A stretch of 64,000 nt of DNA from DASRFA01 sp035651755 (GTDB lineage Bacteria; Desulfobacterota; Binatia; UBA12015): NCBI GenBank assembly GCA_035651755.1, contig DASRFA010000011.1:1-64000 (forward strand), in the 5' to 3' direction. Positions 26,158 to 34,806 of the stretch are shown piece after piece. Numbering within the stretch: the stretch's first letter is position 1; each line of letters opens with the position of its first letter. The notes beneath the pieces are model-generated. The model did no database searches. It saw only the letters and a list, made by a program, of their open reading frames with translations, and was not told where the DNA came from. The position numbers and the translations under genes were made by a program.

Positions 26158-27192
26158 GTGGGACGCCGAGGCCGCTCGCCGGGACCGCGGTCGCACGCCG
26201 CCGGCCGCTCCGCGGCCGCCGTCGCGATCGCGCCCGCCATCGCGCTCGCCCCGGCGCCAGGCAGCGCGCCGAACGTCGACCGGCTGAACGCGCTCAACCT
26301 CGGCCTCATGCTGGTTTCCGCCGCGGTGGCGTGGGTGACCCCGTTCGAGGTGCTGCTGCTGTCGTACGCGGTCCTGGGACCGCTTCACTACTTGACGGAA
26401 ATCTCGTGGCTGCACGACCGGCGCTTCTTCACGACCGGGCGCCTCGACGCGCTCGCGCTCGCCGCGCTCGGCGCGCTCGCCTTCCTGGCGCGCTACGTGC
26501 CGGCGGTGGCGTGGCACGGGTGGATCGTGCTCGCGCTCGGCCTCGCCGCCGGGTTCGCGTTCGCGACGACCGCGCGCGCGAAGCTCGCGCTGACGCTGGC
26601 GGCGGTCGTCGCGAGCCTCGCGATCGAGCGCTGGACCGCCGGCTGGCTGTTCCTGATCGTCATGCTGCCGACGGTGATCCACGTGTTCTTCTTCACGGGC
26701 CTGTTCATCCTGCACGGCAGCGTGAAGAGCCGGAGCGCCTGGGGCTACGCCTCCTTCGCGGTCTTCCTCGCGTGCGGCGCGCTCCTCCTCTTCTATCGGC
26801 CCGATGCGGCTCGGTACGCGGTCGGCCCGCGCACCGCGGCCTTCTCGGAGGAGTTCTGGTCGGTCATCGACCAGCTCGCGCTGCTCGTCCGCGCGCCCGC
26901 GGGCTGGGACGGCCTGGTGGCGATCGGCCGCTTCCTCGGCTTCGCGTACACCTATCACTACCTGAACTGGTTCTCGAAGACCGGGATCATCCGCTGGCAC
27001 GACGTCGGCGCGCCACGGATCGCCGCGATCGGCGTGCTCTACGTCGCGTCGCTGGCGCTCTACGCCTACGACTATCGGGTCGGGCTCGTCGCTCTCGCGC
27101 TCCTGAGCCTCGTCCACGTCTTCCTCGAGCTTCCGCTCGACGTTCGGACCGGAGCCGCGCTTCTCGGGATCGAGCCGGCGCGCGTGCGCTGA
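26158..27192 (+). CDS. Polytopic membrane protein with conserved His motifs, function unknown
   Basis: The protein has up to 344 residues. The GTG at 26158 is a guess: the first 35 residues are Arg/Ala/Pro-rich and not obviously conserved, so the true start may be later, before 'NVDRLNALNLGLMLVSAAVAWVTP'. There are eight or nine hydrophobic helices. Conserved-looking polar residues sit inside or at the edge of helices: 'YAVLGPLHYLTEISWLHDRRFF', 'FIVxHVFFFTGLFILHG' (here LPTVIHVFFFTGLFILHG), 'LGFAYTYHYLNWFSKTGIIRWH' and 'LSLVHVFLELPLDVRT'. Repeated His next to Glu or Asn suggests a metal-binding integral membrane enzyme. Similar bacteroidete proteins have been labelled beta-carotene monooxygenase, which I regard as unproven. 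Single gene. Confidence 0.7.
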   Translation: MGRRGRSPGPRSHAAGRSAAAVAIAPAIALAPAPGSAPNVDRLNALNLGLMLVSAAVAWVTPFEVLLLSYAVLGPLHYLTEISWLHDRRFFTTGRLDALALAALGALAFLARYVPAVAWHGWIVLALGLAAGFAFATTARAKLALTLAAVVASLAIERWTAGWLFLIVMLPTVIHVFFFTGLFILHGSVKSRSAWGYASFAVFLACGALLLFYRPDAARYAVGPRTAAFSEEFWSVIDQLALLVRAPAGWDGLVAIGRFLGFAYTYHYLNWFSKTGIIRWHDVGAPRIAAIGVLYVASLALYAYDYRVGLVALALLSLVHVFLELPLDVRTGAALLGIEPARVR

Positions 27193-27235
27193 AACTCACG
27201 AGTGCGCTCACGATGCGAGCGATCCCCTCGTTGAA

Positions 27236-28879
27236 CTAATTCTCGACGATCTTGAACTTGCGCCACGGGCCGGCGGTGCAGCCGAGCTCGTTGCACGCCG
27301 TCACGCGCCAGGCGTACCGGTGTCGGTCGAGGAGGAGGTCGGCCTCCACCTCGGTCGCCGCGATGTCGTCGGCGGTGAAGACGATCGGCCCCTTCCGGTT
27401 CACCTCGCGAACGACGACGCTGAACCGCTCGGCACAGTCGGGGCCCGCCCAGTCGAGCACCGGGCGAAGGTCCTGGATGATGTCGCGCTTTCCGGGCGAA
27501 AGCGGGAGCGGGCGAGTCGGAGGCCCTTCGCACGGGACGAATTCGACGGCGCCGACGTCGCAGGAATGGCCGTAGGAGCGGCGGACGAAGCGCTGATCCA
27601 TCGACGGGCAGCCGACCGTCGTCCCCGCGTCGATCGCGCGGCTGAGCGGCAGGAGGCGATGCGTGAGCGTCTCGCCGCCGTTCGATTCGAGCGGGCCGAT
27701 CGCGAGCGGCAGGCCGTCGCGACCGGGGCCGAAGCTGCACGTGTCGTCGGATGACAGGTTGAACTGCGACGTGCCGGGCGGCTTTCCGAGGTAGCAGTTT
27801 CCGCCGGCCGGGCTGTCCGCGATGAGGACGTTCTTCAGATTCAGATGCGGATCGAGCGCGCTCGAGTTGCTGATCCCGCCGCCGATGTTGCGCGCGGTGT
27901 TGTTCGCGACCGTGACGTTCGTGAGGTTCGCGGTCGCATTGTAGTTGTAGAGGCCGCCGCCTCCGAACGCGGAGTTGCCGGAGATCGTCACGTTCACGAG
28001 GGTCGCCATCCCGCTCTCGTTCTTGATACCGCCGCCCGTCACGGTTGCGCGGTTGTTCGACACGGTGACGATGGACAGGTCGATCGTTCCGCCGAGGTTG
28101 AAGATCCCGGCGCCGGCGGCCGCCTGGTTGTCGTCGACGGTCGAGTTCACGAGCGACGAAGAAGACCCGGCGTCGACGTTGGCGATCGCGCCCCCGACGT
28201 TCGCCGTGTTGCCGACGAGGTCGCTCGAGTAGACGTTCAGGCGCGCCCCGCTCGACGTCAGGATCGCGCCGCCGGATCCGTCGGGAAACTGCGTCGCGTC
28301 GGCTTTGTTTTCGTACAGGGCGCTGTTGGCGATCGTGACCTGTGCCTGCGCTCCGGTCGCGGCGAGCGCGCCGCCGTTGAGCGCCGCGTTGCCACGCAGT
28401 GTCCCGTCCGTGATGTCGATGCGGCCCGTCGTGACGATCGCGCCGCCCTTGAAGGCGGCGTTCGAGTCCCGGATCGTCGCCCCGTCGAGGGCGAGGAAGC
28501 CGGCGTTGTAGACCGCTCCGCCGTCGCCTTTCGAGAACCCGCGCTCGAGCTCGATGCTCCGCAGATCCAGGCTCGCGCCCTGGCTCACGTGGAACAGCCG
28601 GTTCGCGTCGCGACCGCTCAGCGTGACCTTGCCGCCGCCGTCGATCGAGGTCGCGACGTCGATCGTGATCTCTTCCCTGAGCTCGATCGTGGCGAAGTCG
28701 CCGCGGCCGTTGCAGTCGAAGCTGACCGTGCCGCCGCCGATCAGGACGCTCCGGAGCGCGCCGTCGTCGTTGCAGTTCTCGACGACGCCCGCGGCGTCGG
28801 CGAGCGCCGCCGTCAGGAAGGTGATCGCGGCGGTCAGGAGGAGGGCGGCGAGGGCGATCCGGCTTCGCGAGGTCGTCAT
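27236..28879 (-). CDS. Secreted right-handed parallel beta-helix protein with FN3-like C-terminus
   Basis: The protein has 547 residues. The ATG at 28879 gives signal peptide MTTSRSRIALAALLLTAAITFLTAALADA. It contains at least eight PbH1/polymorphic-outer-membrane-like rungs: 'GGAVYNAGFLALDGATIRDSNAAFKGGAIV', then 'GTLRGNAALNGGALAA', 'DLVGNTANVGGAIANV', 'TVDDNQAAAGAGIFN', 'TVSNNRATVTGGGIKNE', 'TISGNSAFGGGGLYN' and 'TVANNTARNIGGGISN'. The cap has 'IGPLESNGGETLTHRLLPLSRAIDAG', usual in this class. The last 90 residues ('RPVLDWAGPDCAERFSVVVREVN' to 'YAWRVTACNELGCTAGPWRKFKI') look like an FN3 domain. It is a surface or secreted protein, possibly adhesive or polysaccharide-binding, with no catalytic residues identified. 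Confidence 0.87.
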   Translation of the reverse strand: MTTSRSRIALAALLLTAAITFLTAALADAAGVVENCNDDGALRSVLIGGGTVSFDCNGRGDFATIELREEITIDVATSIDGGGKVTLSGRDANRLFHVSQGASLDLRSIELERGFSKGDGGAVYNAGFLALDGATIRDSNAAFKGGAIVTTGRIDITDGTLRGNAALNGGALAATGAQAQVTIANSALYENKADATQFPDGSGGAILTSSGARLNVYSSDLVGNTANVGGAIANVDAGSSSSLVNSTVDDNQAAAGAGIFNLGGTIDLSIVTVSNNRATVTGGGIKNESGMATLVNVTISGNSAFGGGGLYNYNATANLTNVTVANNTARNIGGGISNSSALDPHLNLKNVLIADSPAGGNCYLGKPPGTSQFNLSSDDTCSFGPGRDGLPLAIGPLESNGGETLTHRLLPLSRAIDAGTTVGCPSMDQRFVRRSYGHSCDVGAVEFVPCEGPPTRPLPLSPGKRDIIQDLRPVLDWAGPDCAERFSVVVREVNRKGPIVFTADDIAATEVEADLLLDRHRYAWRVTACNELGCTAGPWRKFKIVEN

Positions 28880-29224
28880 CGTCACGTGCTCCCTTCGGGC
28901 GACCGGCGCCGTGATGCGGCGTCGCGGTGGCGCGGGGAACGGGCACGCGTCGTGCCACCTGCGCGAAGTCGATGGGCCGGCCGAAACGCGAGAAGAATCG
29001 CGCGCCCGGATCTTCTGGCGCGCGGCGCTGGTCGCCCGGGCCGTCTCCCCCCGTTCCGGTCGGGCGAACCGGAGTTCAGAGGGCTCACCGGCGCGACCGC
29101 GCACGCCGCGGGAGTCGGCACGCGAATGGCTCTTTCCACCGGGTGACGCCGATTGATCGGCAGAACGTGGCCGGCGCCGCCTCCATTCCTACCGCCGGGA
29201 TTTTCAGGCGCCGAGGAGAGCCAG
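28880..29224. promoter_or_regulatory. 345-bp divergent intergenic region
   Basis: This stretch lies between the beta-helix gene (minus) and the WS/DGAT gene (plus). It must contain both promoters. A GAGGAG ribosome-binding site at its right end serves the ATG at 29225. I see no RNA gene, repeat or extra coding frame. Confidence 0.3.
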
Positions 29225-30664
29225 ATGTCGGAGCCGGGAGCGAGTCTTCCTTCCGAGCCGCTGAGCGGTGAGGACCTCGGTTTCTGGTGGGGCGACCAGC
29301 CCCGCCAGCGCACCTGCATGGCGATGCTCCTCCTGCTCGACCGGCGGCCGCACTCGAGCCGCCTCCGAGCGGCCGTCGCGCGCGCCGTCGAGGCCGTACC
29401 GCGGCTACGGCAGCGCGTCGTCGACTCGCCTCTCGGCCTCGCGAAGCCGCGCTGGGAGGACGACCCGACGTTCGACCTCGACTTCCACGTGCGTCGCTAC
29501 GCGGTGTCGCACGACGACGGCAGCCCGCAGCATTCCGACCTCAAGGACCTCTTCCAGACGATCGGTCCGATCTACGAGCGACCTTTCGACCGAACCCGGC
29601 CGCTGTGGGAGCTGATCGAGCTCGACGGCCCCGGGGCGGGAGCCGCGGTCTTCTTCCGCCTGCATCACTGCGTCGCCGACGGCGTCGGCGGGAACGCGAT
29701 CCTGGCGGCCCTGACCGACGGCTTCCGCGACGACGCGCCGCCGCCCGTCGAGGCCGCCCCGACGCCGGGCGCCTGGACGGAGCCGAGCGTCGGCGCGCGC
29801 CTCGCCGCGGCGATCGGACACCGGATCGAGGAGAGCGCCGCCCGCGCTCGCGCGCTCGCCGGGCTCGGCTGGACCGCGTTGACCGAGCCGTCGTCATGGC
29901 TGCGCGGCGCCCGGATCGTACGAGCGTTCGCCGACGAGCTCGCTCAGGAGGCGGATTCGCCGCTCGCGGACTTCGGCCGCGCGCGACACCTGCGGGGCTT
30001 CGACGTCCCGTTCGAGCCCCTTCGCCAAGCCAAAGCGGCGCTCGGCGGACAGATGATCGATCTTCTCCTCGCGGCGGCGGCCGGCGCGATGGGTACCTGG
30101 CACCGCGAGCATGGCCATGAAAGCGCGACCGACGTCGTCACGCTCGTCCCGATCAACCTGCGGTCGCGCGCCGAGCAGGGCATCGCCGCCGCGACGGGCA
30201 ACCGGGCGACCGGCGTGATCGTGAAGCTCCCACTCGGCATGCTCGACCCGACCGCGCGCTTCGACGAGGTGCACGCCCGCATGACGGAGCGGAAGGCGAG
30301 CCCGGCGCTCGACTACCTCCCGGTCCTGGCCGAGGCGCTCGCGATCGTCCCGGCGCCGGTCGTCCGGGCGCTCTCGCTCCTCGGGAGCCAGACGGTGCAG
30401 CTGATCGTGACCAACGTCCCGGGAATCATGCAGCCGCGCTACCTCGCGGGCGCGCGCATCACCGCGGGCTACCCGTTCGCGCCGCTCGCGTCGCGCTGCC
30501 CGGTCAGCATCGCCCTCTACGGCTACGACGGCCGGCTGTTCATCGGCGTCGACGCCGACGGTACGGCGATGCCCGACGTCGACCACTTCGCCGACCTCCT
30601 GCGGCGATCGTTCGGGGAGCTGATCGGCGCCGCATTGGTGGGCGGCGAGCGCCGCGCCTCGTGA
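29225..30664 (+). CDS. Wax ester synthase/diacylglycerol acyltransferase (WS/DGAT family)
   Basis: The protein has 479 residues, normal for the family. The ATG at 29225 follows GAGGAG and starts 'MSEPGASLPSEPLSGEDLGFWWGD'. The catalytic HHxxxDG motif is HHCVADG (residues 147-153), preceded by 'RPLWELIELDG'. The C-terminal half has 'VTLVPINLRSRAEQ', the PLW/ND-type segment 'LIVTNVPGIMQPRYLAGARI' (TNVPG) and 'PVSIALYGYDGRLFIGVDAD'. These enzymes join acyl-CoA to long-chain alcohols or diacylglycerol and make storage or envelope neutral lipid. It has no lipid-gene neighbours, so its physiological acceptor is open. Confidence 0.93.
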   Translation: MSEPGASLPSEPLSGEDLGFWWGDQPRQRTCMAMLLLLDRRPHSSRLRAAVARAVEAVPRLRQRVVDSPLGLAKPRWEDDPTFDLDFHVRRYAVSHDDGSPQHSDLKDLFQTIGPIYERPFDRTRPLWELIELDGPGAGAAVFFRLHHCVADGVGGNAILAALTDGFRDDAPPPVEAAPTPGAWTEPSVGARLAAAIGHRIEESAARARALAGLGWTALTEPSSWLRGARIVRAFADELAQEADSPLADFGRARHLRGFDVPFEPLRQAKAALGGQMIDLLLAAAAGAMGTWHREHGHESATDVVTLVPINLRSRAEQGIAAATGNRATGVIVKLPLGMLDPTARFDEVHARMTERKASPALDYLPVLAEALAIVPAPVVRALSLLGSQTVQLIVTNVPGIMQPRYLAGARITAGYPFAPLASRCPVSIALYGYDGRLFIGVDADGTAMPDVDHFADLLRRSFGELIGAALVGGERRAS

Positions 30665-30700
30665 TCCGCGGCCCACGGCGCCCGCGCTCACGCGGTGCCG

Positions 30701-31702
30701 TCACTGAGACTGTTGCTCGCAGCCGGTGAAGTCGTCGACGCCGGTTCCGCCGATGCAGACGTCGTCGTCGGCGCCGCCGGCGAGCATGTCGGCGCCCGGA
30801 CCGCCGACGAGGCGGTCCTTGCCGCCGTTGCCGCGCAGCGTGTCCTGTCCCGATCCGCCGTTCAGCCTGTCGTCTTCGGCACCGCCGCTCAGGTCGTCGT
30901 TGCCGTTCTGGCCGAAGATGACGTCCTTCCCGTCGCCGCCGACGACCGTGTCGTCGCCCGCACCCGCGCAGATCGCGTCGTCGCCGCCGCCGCCCGAGAT
31001 CGTGTCGTCGCCGCCGAAGGCGACGATCACGTCGGGGCCGGGCGTTCCGTCGATCTCCTCGCCCGCGTCGGTGCCGCCGATCGTCGGCGTCTTGCCGGCG
31101 CACTTCGGCAGCCCGACCGGCGCGAAGAAGACGTTGTCGACGTTCAGCGTGATCGGGCCGGTCGTGGTGTCGCGATGGAGCTTGACCTCCGCCTCCACGC
31201 TCTTCGTGCCGGCCGGAAGCACGCGCGGGCTCGATGCGATGCTGCCGTCCTTCTGGCGGAACCAGATGCCGCGGCCGTCCGACGTCGAGATGGAGCCCAT
31301 CGGGAAGACCGCGAGGCTCGAGCCCGAGCAGTCGGTCGTTCCGAACGCGCGGAAGGTGACCTGCGCGCCGCCGATCCCGCTCTCGCCCGCCGCAAAGTGC
31401 ATGTCCGCGATCGCGTAGTAGGCGCTGCCGGCGACGACGTCCGCCGTGCAGGCGCTCGCGCTCACCATCTGGAGCCCGAAAGGCGACACGGCGAGCTGCA
31501 GCGAGCCCGACGCGTCTCCGCCGCCCTGATCGACCGCCGCGGCGTACGACAGCGCGCCGCCGCTTCCGAGGTCGGCGGCGAACGGGAAGTAGCCGCCGTC
31601 GAAGCGGCCGTTCGGGAACGCGTTCTGGGCACCGGCGGACGACGCCGCGAAAAGCATCGCGGCGATCGAGACGCCGTGGAAGAGCCGATGGCTCGCCGAC
31701 AT
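30701..31702 (-). CDS. Secreted RTX-type (haemolysin-type calcium-binding repeat) protein
   Basis: The protein has 333 residues. The ATG at 31702 is preceded by AAGGAGG, and the signal peptide is MSASHRLFHGVSIAAMLFAASSAGA. Residues 30-205 form a carbohydrate-binding-like beta-sandwich ('QNAFPNGRFDGGYFPFAADLG' to 'ITLNVDNVFFAP'), as in CBM4/9-type modules. Residues 215-325 hold eight or nine GGxGxD nonapeptides: 'VIVAFGGDDTISGGGGDDAI', 'AGDDTVVGGDGKDVIFGQNGNDDL', 'GGSGQDTLRGNGGKDRLVGGPGADML'. It ends CIGGTGVDDFTGCEQQSQ. It should bind calcium outside the cell. The presence of a signal peptide argues against type I secretion. An operator-like palindrome lies 72-90 bp upstream. Confidence 0.88.
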   Translation of the reverse strand: MSASHRLFHGVSIAAMLFAASSAGAQNAFPNGRFDGGYFPFAADLGSGGALSYAAAVDQGGGDASGSLQLAVSPFGLQMVSASACTADVVAGSAYYAIADMHFAAGESGIGGAQVTFRAFGTTDCSGSSLAVFPMGSISTSDGRGIWFRQKDGSIASSPRVLPAGTKSVEAEVKLHRDTTTGPITLNVDNVFFAPVGLPKCAGKTPTIGGTDAGEEIDGTPGPDVIVAFGGDDTISGGGGDDAICAGAGDDTVVGGDGKDVIFGQNGNDDLSGGAEDDRLNGGSGQDTLRGNGGKDRLVGGPGADMLAGGADDDVCIGGTGVDDFTGCEQQSQ

Positions 31703-31762
31703 GACATCCTCCTTGCGCGCCCGCACCGCTGGAGCGCGCGAATCAGATCTCTGCCGGCTAGG

Positions 31763-31801
31763 GCGTTCACGGCGGGTGAACCGGGTTCACCGGATCGCGC
31801 C
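31763..31801 (-). promoter_or_regulatory. Operator-like palindrome upstream of the RTX gene (copy A)
   Basis: On the minus strand GTGAAC-CCG-GTTCAC (inside 31775-31791, extended to GGTGAAC/GTTCACC) is followed after exactly 5 bases by a third half-site GTGAACGC (31763-31770). The same layout with the same spacing occurs upstream of the secreted-protein gene starting at 61760. It lies about 60 bp before the RTX start codon. Confidence 0.5.
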
Positions 31802-31867
31802 CCGCGAGCCGCGAAACAGCGCGTCTTCTATCGCAACGGCGGCGTACCGCGGCGCCGCGCATCCCGA

Positions 31868-34489
31868 TCAGGGCACGAGACCGCCCCGTGTCAGCATCTC
31901 GACGGCGCGCGGAACGGCTGCATCGACGACGTGGCCGGCGCGGCAGCGATGATCGCGGACGACGCACTCCGCGACGTCGGCCGTGCTGGCGAGCGACGGC
32001 ACGCCGAGCGCCGAGCAGTAGCCCGCGACCGATGCGTGGCCCACGCCGCGCGCCGCCAGGATGTCCGCCGGATCGGCGTCGCACGCCTTGGCGATCGCGG
32101 CGCGCGCTTTCGCGGTCGCGCCCTTCGTGCCGTCGAGCTTGGCGCCGGCCTTGGCGCACGTCGACTCCGCCTTCGAGAGGCAGCGGGCGTCGCCCGGCTT
32201 CTGCTGGACGCATTGGGTGACGGCCTGCGCGCAGCTCTGCAGACCGGCGACGGTCGCCTTGAAGAGCGTCGCCGTCGCCTTCCGGAGGCCATCCGCGCAC
32301 GCGAACACGTCCTTGCCGCGTGCCGCATCGCCGATCCCCTGGCCGCCGCCGTCGGCGCCGGCGACGAGGCAGCCGAAATCGTCCGGATCGATGCCGGCGA
32401 GCACGAGAAGCTCGCGCGTCCGCGGCGCTTCCACGGCCAGCAGGCGTTCGACCTCGCACTCCTGCCGTCGCACGAGGCACGCCGCGACGTCCGCCGCCGA
32501 TGCGAGCGACGGGACGCCCAACGCCGCGCAGAAGTCGGACTCGGCCTGGAAGCCGAGCCCGGCGAGATCCGTCAGATCCCCGGCCGTGAGAGGCGCCGCC
32601 CCGCAGTCCTTCCTCACCTTCGCGTCGAGCTTCGTTTCGAGCGGCGCGATCTTCGCGACCGCCTTCGCGCACTTGCCGCCCGCCTTGTCGAGACAGGCCG
32701 CGTCGCCGGGCTTCCGCTGCACGCACTTCTGGATCTCGGTCGCGCAGCTCATGAGCGCCTTCTGCTTGCCGAGCGCGAACGACAGGCTCGCGCCCTCGAT
32801 CGCCTTCTGGCACTTGACGACCGCCTTGCCGCGGGCGGCGTTGCCGACGCTCGCTCCCATGCCGTCGGCGCGAGCCGGGCAATCCGGGTCGTCGCGATCC
32901 ACGAGGGCGTCACCGTCGTCGTCGATGCAGTTGTCGCAGATCTCGGCGATCGGTGTCGCACTGGGTGTGCCGGTCGGCGTGGCGGCCGGAGTCGGTGTGG
33001 GAGTGGGCGTGGGTGTCGCCGCCGGTGATGGCGTCGGCGTCGGAATCGCGGTCGGCGTCGGCGTTGGAGTGGGCGTCGGGGTCGCGGTCGGTGTCGGGGT
33101 CGGCGTCGCGGGCACCCCGCACTGCGCGTTCGCGAGGTCGCTTCCGAGGAGCCACGGGCTGAACGTGACGTTCGCGGACACGGAATCACCCGTGCCGGGG
33201 CCCGCTCCGCTCGGCCCGCTCGCGCTGCCCCACCAGTTGCACGTGGCGTCGGCGAGCGTCGACGCGCGGTTCGTGAGACCGGCGGTGTTGCCGGTGATGG
33301 CGTTCCGGTCGATGTGCGTGTCGGCGGACCCCGCTTGCGGGTCGATGTCGATGCCGACCGCGGCGCCGCTCACGGTGTTGCCGCTCACGGTCGACCCCGT
33401 GCTGGCCCGGCGCAGATAGATGCCGGTCGTCCCCGCGCCACCGGCGCTGGTGATCGCGTTGTCGGTGATCGTGGAGGCCGGGTCGGATGCGATCCCGGCC
33501 TCGCGGGCACCCGTGATGGTATTGCGGCGGATGATGGTCCCCGTCGCCTGCCCGACGTAGATCCCGTAGTTGTCGGAGCGCGTGGGGTTGGTGATGGTGT
33601 TGTCCTCCACCGTGCTGTTCACGCCAGGGCCGTTGCTGCCGATCACCGTGATCGACTCGAAGCCGGCGGAGTCAGCGATGGTGTTGCGGGCGATCGTGCA
33701 GCCGTCGCACCCGCCGATGCCGATCGGGTCGGACGCCCCGGTCTGCGACTGGACGGTGTTGTCGGTGATGGTGGCGCCCGTCCAGACGAGGATGCCCACG
33801 GCCGAGCCGGTCGCGTTCTCGAAGCGGTTGTGATCGATCGCGAGCGTCGCAGCGCCGCGATCCCCGTGGATCTGCATGCCGGTCCTGCCCCCGCTGAACA
33901 GGTTTCCGGAGATCGCGAAGCTCGAGGGGTTCGTCCCGAGGATCGAGCTGATGCCGATGCTCATCGCCGAGAAGATGTTCGACTCGATCACGACGTTCGC
34001 AGCGACGTCGTTCACGCCCGAACCGGTGCTGATGCCGACCGACGAGCCGACGGTCTTCTCGCGGAAGACGAAGCCGTCGACGGTGACCGCTGCCGACGCC
34101 CCGTTGATCTGGAGGCCGGTGTTCGACTGGATGACCGATTCGGCCGTCGCATCCGACGGATCGCGCGTGAGCGGGTCGACTCCCGCCTGCGCGCCCAGCA
34201 GCGTCACGCTCTTGCCGACGGTCGTGAAGTTCGGGTCGTAGAGGCCCGCGGCCGCCTGCACCGTGCCGCCCGCGCTCACGGTGTCGATCGCCTTCTGGAG
34301 CGTCTGGAAGGCGTCCGCGGGCGACGTGCCGTGATTCGCGGCGTCGCTCCCGTTCACCGCATCGGCGTAGCACGTCGTCGTGCAGTCGCCCGGCGCCGCT
34401 GCGCTTTGCGAGACGAGGCCGGGTGCGACGGCCGAGATCGCGCAGACGAGACACATCGCGCCGACCGGGCTCGAGATGCGGTGCTTCAT
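31868..34489 (-). CDS. Secreted multidomain protein: parallel beta-helix, TP-rich linker, calcium loop and two Cys-rich repeat modules
   Basis: The protein has 873 residues. The ATG at 34489 follows GGAGGAAA and starts a signal peptide. Residues 35-450 are a parallel beta-helix opening 'CYADAVNGSDAANHGTSPADAFQTLQKAI' (typical of PbH1 proteins), with rungs such as 'NTITGAREAGIASDPASTITDNAITS' and a cap 'ATCNWWGSASGPSG'. A linker of TPTPT/ATPTP repeats follows, then a calcium-loop motif 'ICDNCIDDDGDALVDRDDPDC'. The C-terminal 330 residues are two copies of a module of about 150 residues with matching cysteines: 'KCQKAI..SCATEIQKCVQRKPGDAACLDKA' and 'ACADGL..SCAQAVTQCVQQKPGDARCLSKA', each ending near 'FCAALGVPSLASAADVAACLVRRQEC' or 'YCSALGVPSLASTADVAECVVRDHRC'. 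Function unknown; secreted or surface-attached. Confidence 0.87.
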   Translation of the reverse strand: MKHRISSPVGAMCLVCAISAVAPGLVSQSAAAPGDCTTTCYADAVNGSDAANHGTSPADAFQTLQKAIDTVSAGGTVQAAAGLYDPNFTTVGKSVTLLGAQAGVDPLTRDPSDATAESVIQSNTGLQINGASAAVTVDGFVFREKTVGSSVGISTGSGVNDVAANVVIESNIFSAMSIGISSILGTNPSSFAISGNLFSGGRTGMQIHGDRGAATLAIDHNRFENATGSAVGILVWTGATITDNTVQSQTGASDPIGIGGCDGCTIARNTIADSAGFESITVIGSNGPGVNSTVEDNTITNPTRSDNYGIYVGQATGTIIRRNTITGAREAGIASDPASTITDNAITSAGGAGTTGIYLRRASTGSTVSGNTVSGAAVGIDIDPQAGSADTHIDRNAITGNTAGLTNRASTLADATCNWWGSASGPSGAGPGTGDSVSANVTFSPWLLGSDLANAQCGVPATPTPTPTATPTPTPTPTPTAIPTPTPSPAATPTPTPTPTPAATPTGTPSATPIAEICDNCIDDDGDALVDRDDPDCPARADGMGASVGNAARGKAVVKCQKAIEGASLSFALGKQKALMSCATEIQKCVQRKPGDAACLDKAGGKCAKAVAKIAPLETKLDAKVRKDCGAAPLTAGDLTDLAGLGFQAESDFCAALGVPSLASAADVAACLVRRQECEVERLLAVEAPRTRELLVLAGIDPDDFGCLVAGADGGGQGIGDAARGKDVFACADGLRKATATLFKATVAGLQSCAQAVTQCVQQKPGDARCLSKAESTCAKAGAKLDGTKGATAKARAAIAKACDADPADILAARGVGHASVAGYCSALGVPSLASTADVAECVVRDHRCRAGHVVDAAVPRAVEMLTRGGLVP
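32950..33115. repeat. Degenerate hexanucleotide array encoding the TP-rich linker
   Basis: About 165 bp of near-repeating GGCGTC/GGTGTG-type hexamers lie inside the beta-helix/Cys-module gene. They encode alternating Thr-Pro, so length variation between strains by slippage is likely. Confidence 0.7.
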
Positions 34490-34806
34490 CGTTTCCTCCG
34501 CCGGGATGAGGACCTTCGAGACGACGGGTGCGGAGGGCCTGCGGGCGGCGAGCCGGAGCCGTCGCGTCGCTTCCTCATCGCGGATGAAGCGATCCGAGCC
34601 CTCTGCATCACGACCCGTCTACGGGGGCGGAAGCCGGCGGAAAATACGCTGAATGTACGATGCGGAGCCGGACTGGCGGCCTCCGGTGCACGGGCCGCGA
34701 CAGCGCAAATCTTCGCGTCGGCCCGGGTGTTTCTGCCATCTATCCCGGACGTCCCTCGTCGTGATGGGAGAACGGAGGCTCGTTCACCGCACGAGGAGGG
34801 ACGGCG
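34490..34806. promoter_or_regulatory. 317-bp divergent intergenic region
   Basis: This stretch lies between the beta-helix/Cys-module gene (minus) and the copper-radical oxidase gene (plus). A locally AT-rich patch (GAAAATACGC, about 34638) is the only promoter-like hint. I see no RNA gene, repeat or coding frame. Confidence 0.3.

Noticed and set aside
32950..33115. Possible CRISPR-like array
   Set aside because: The hexamers are contiguous, without spacers, and encode a TP linker inside a secreted protein.
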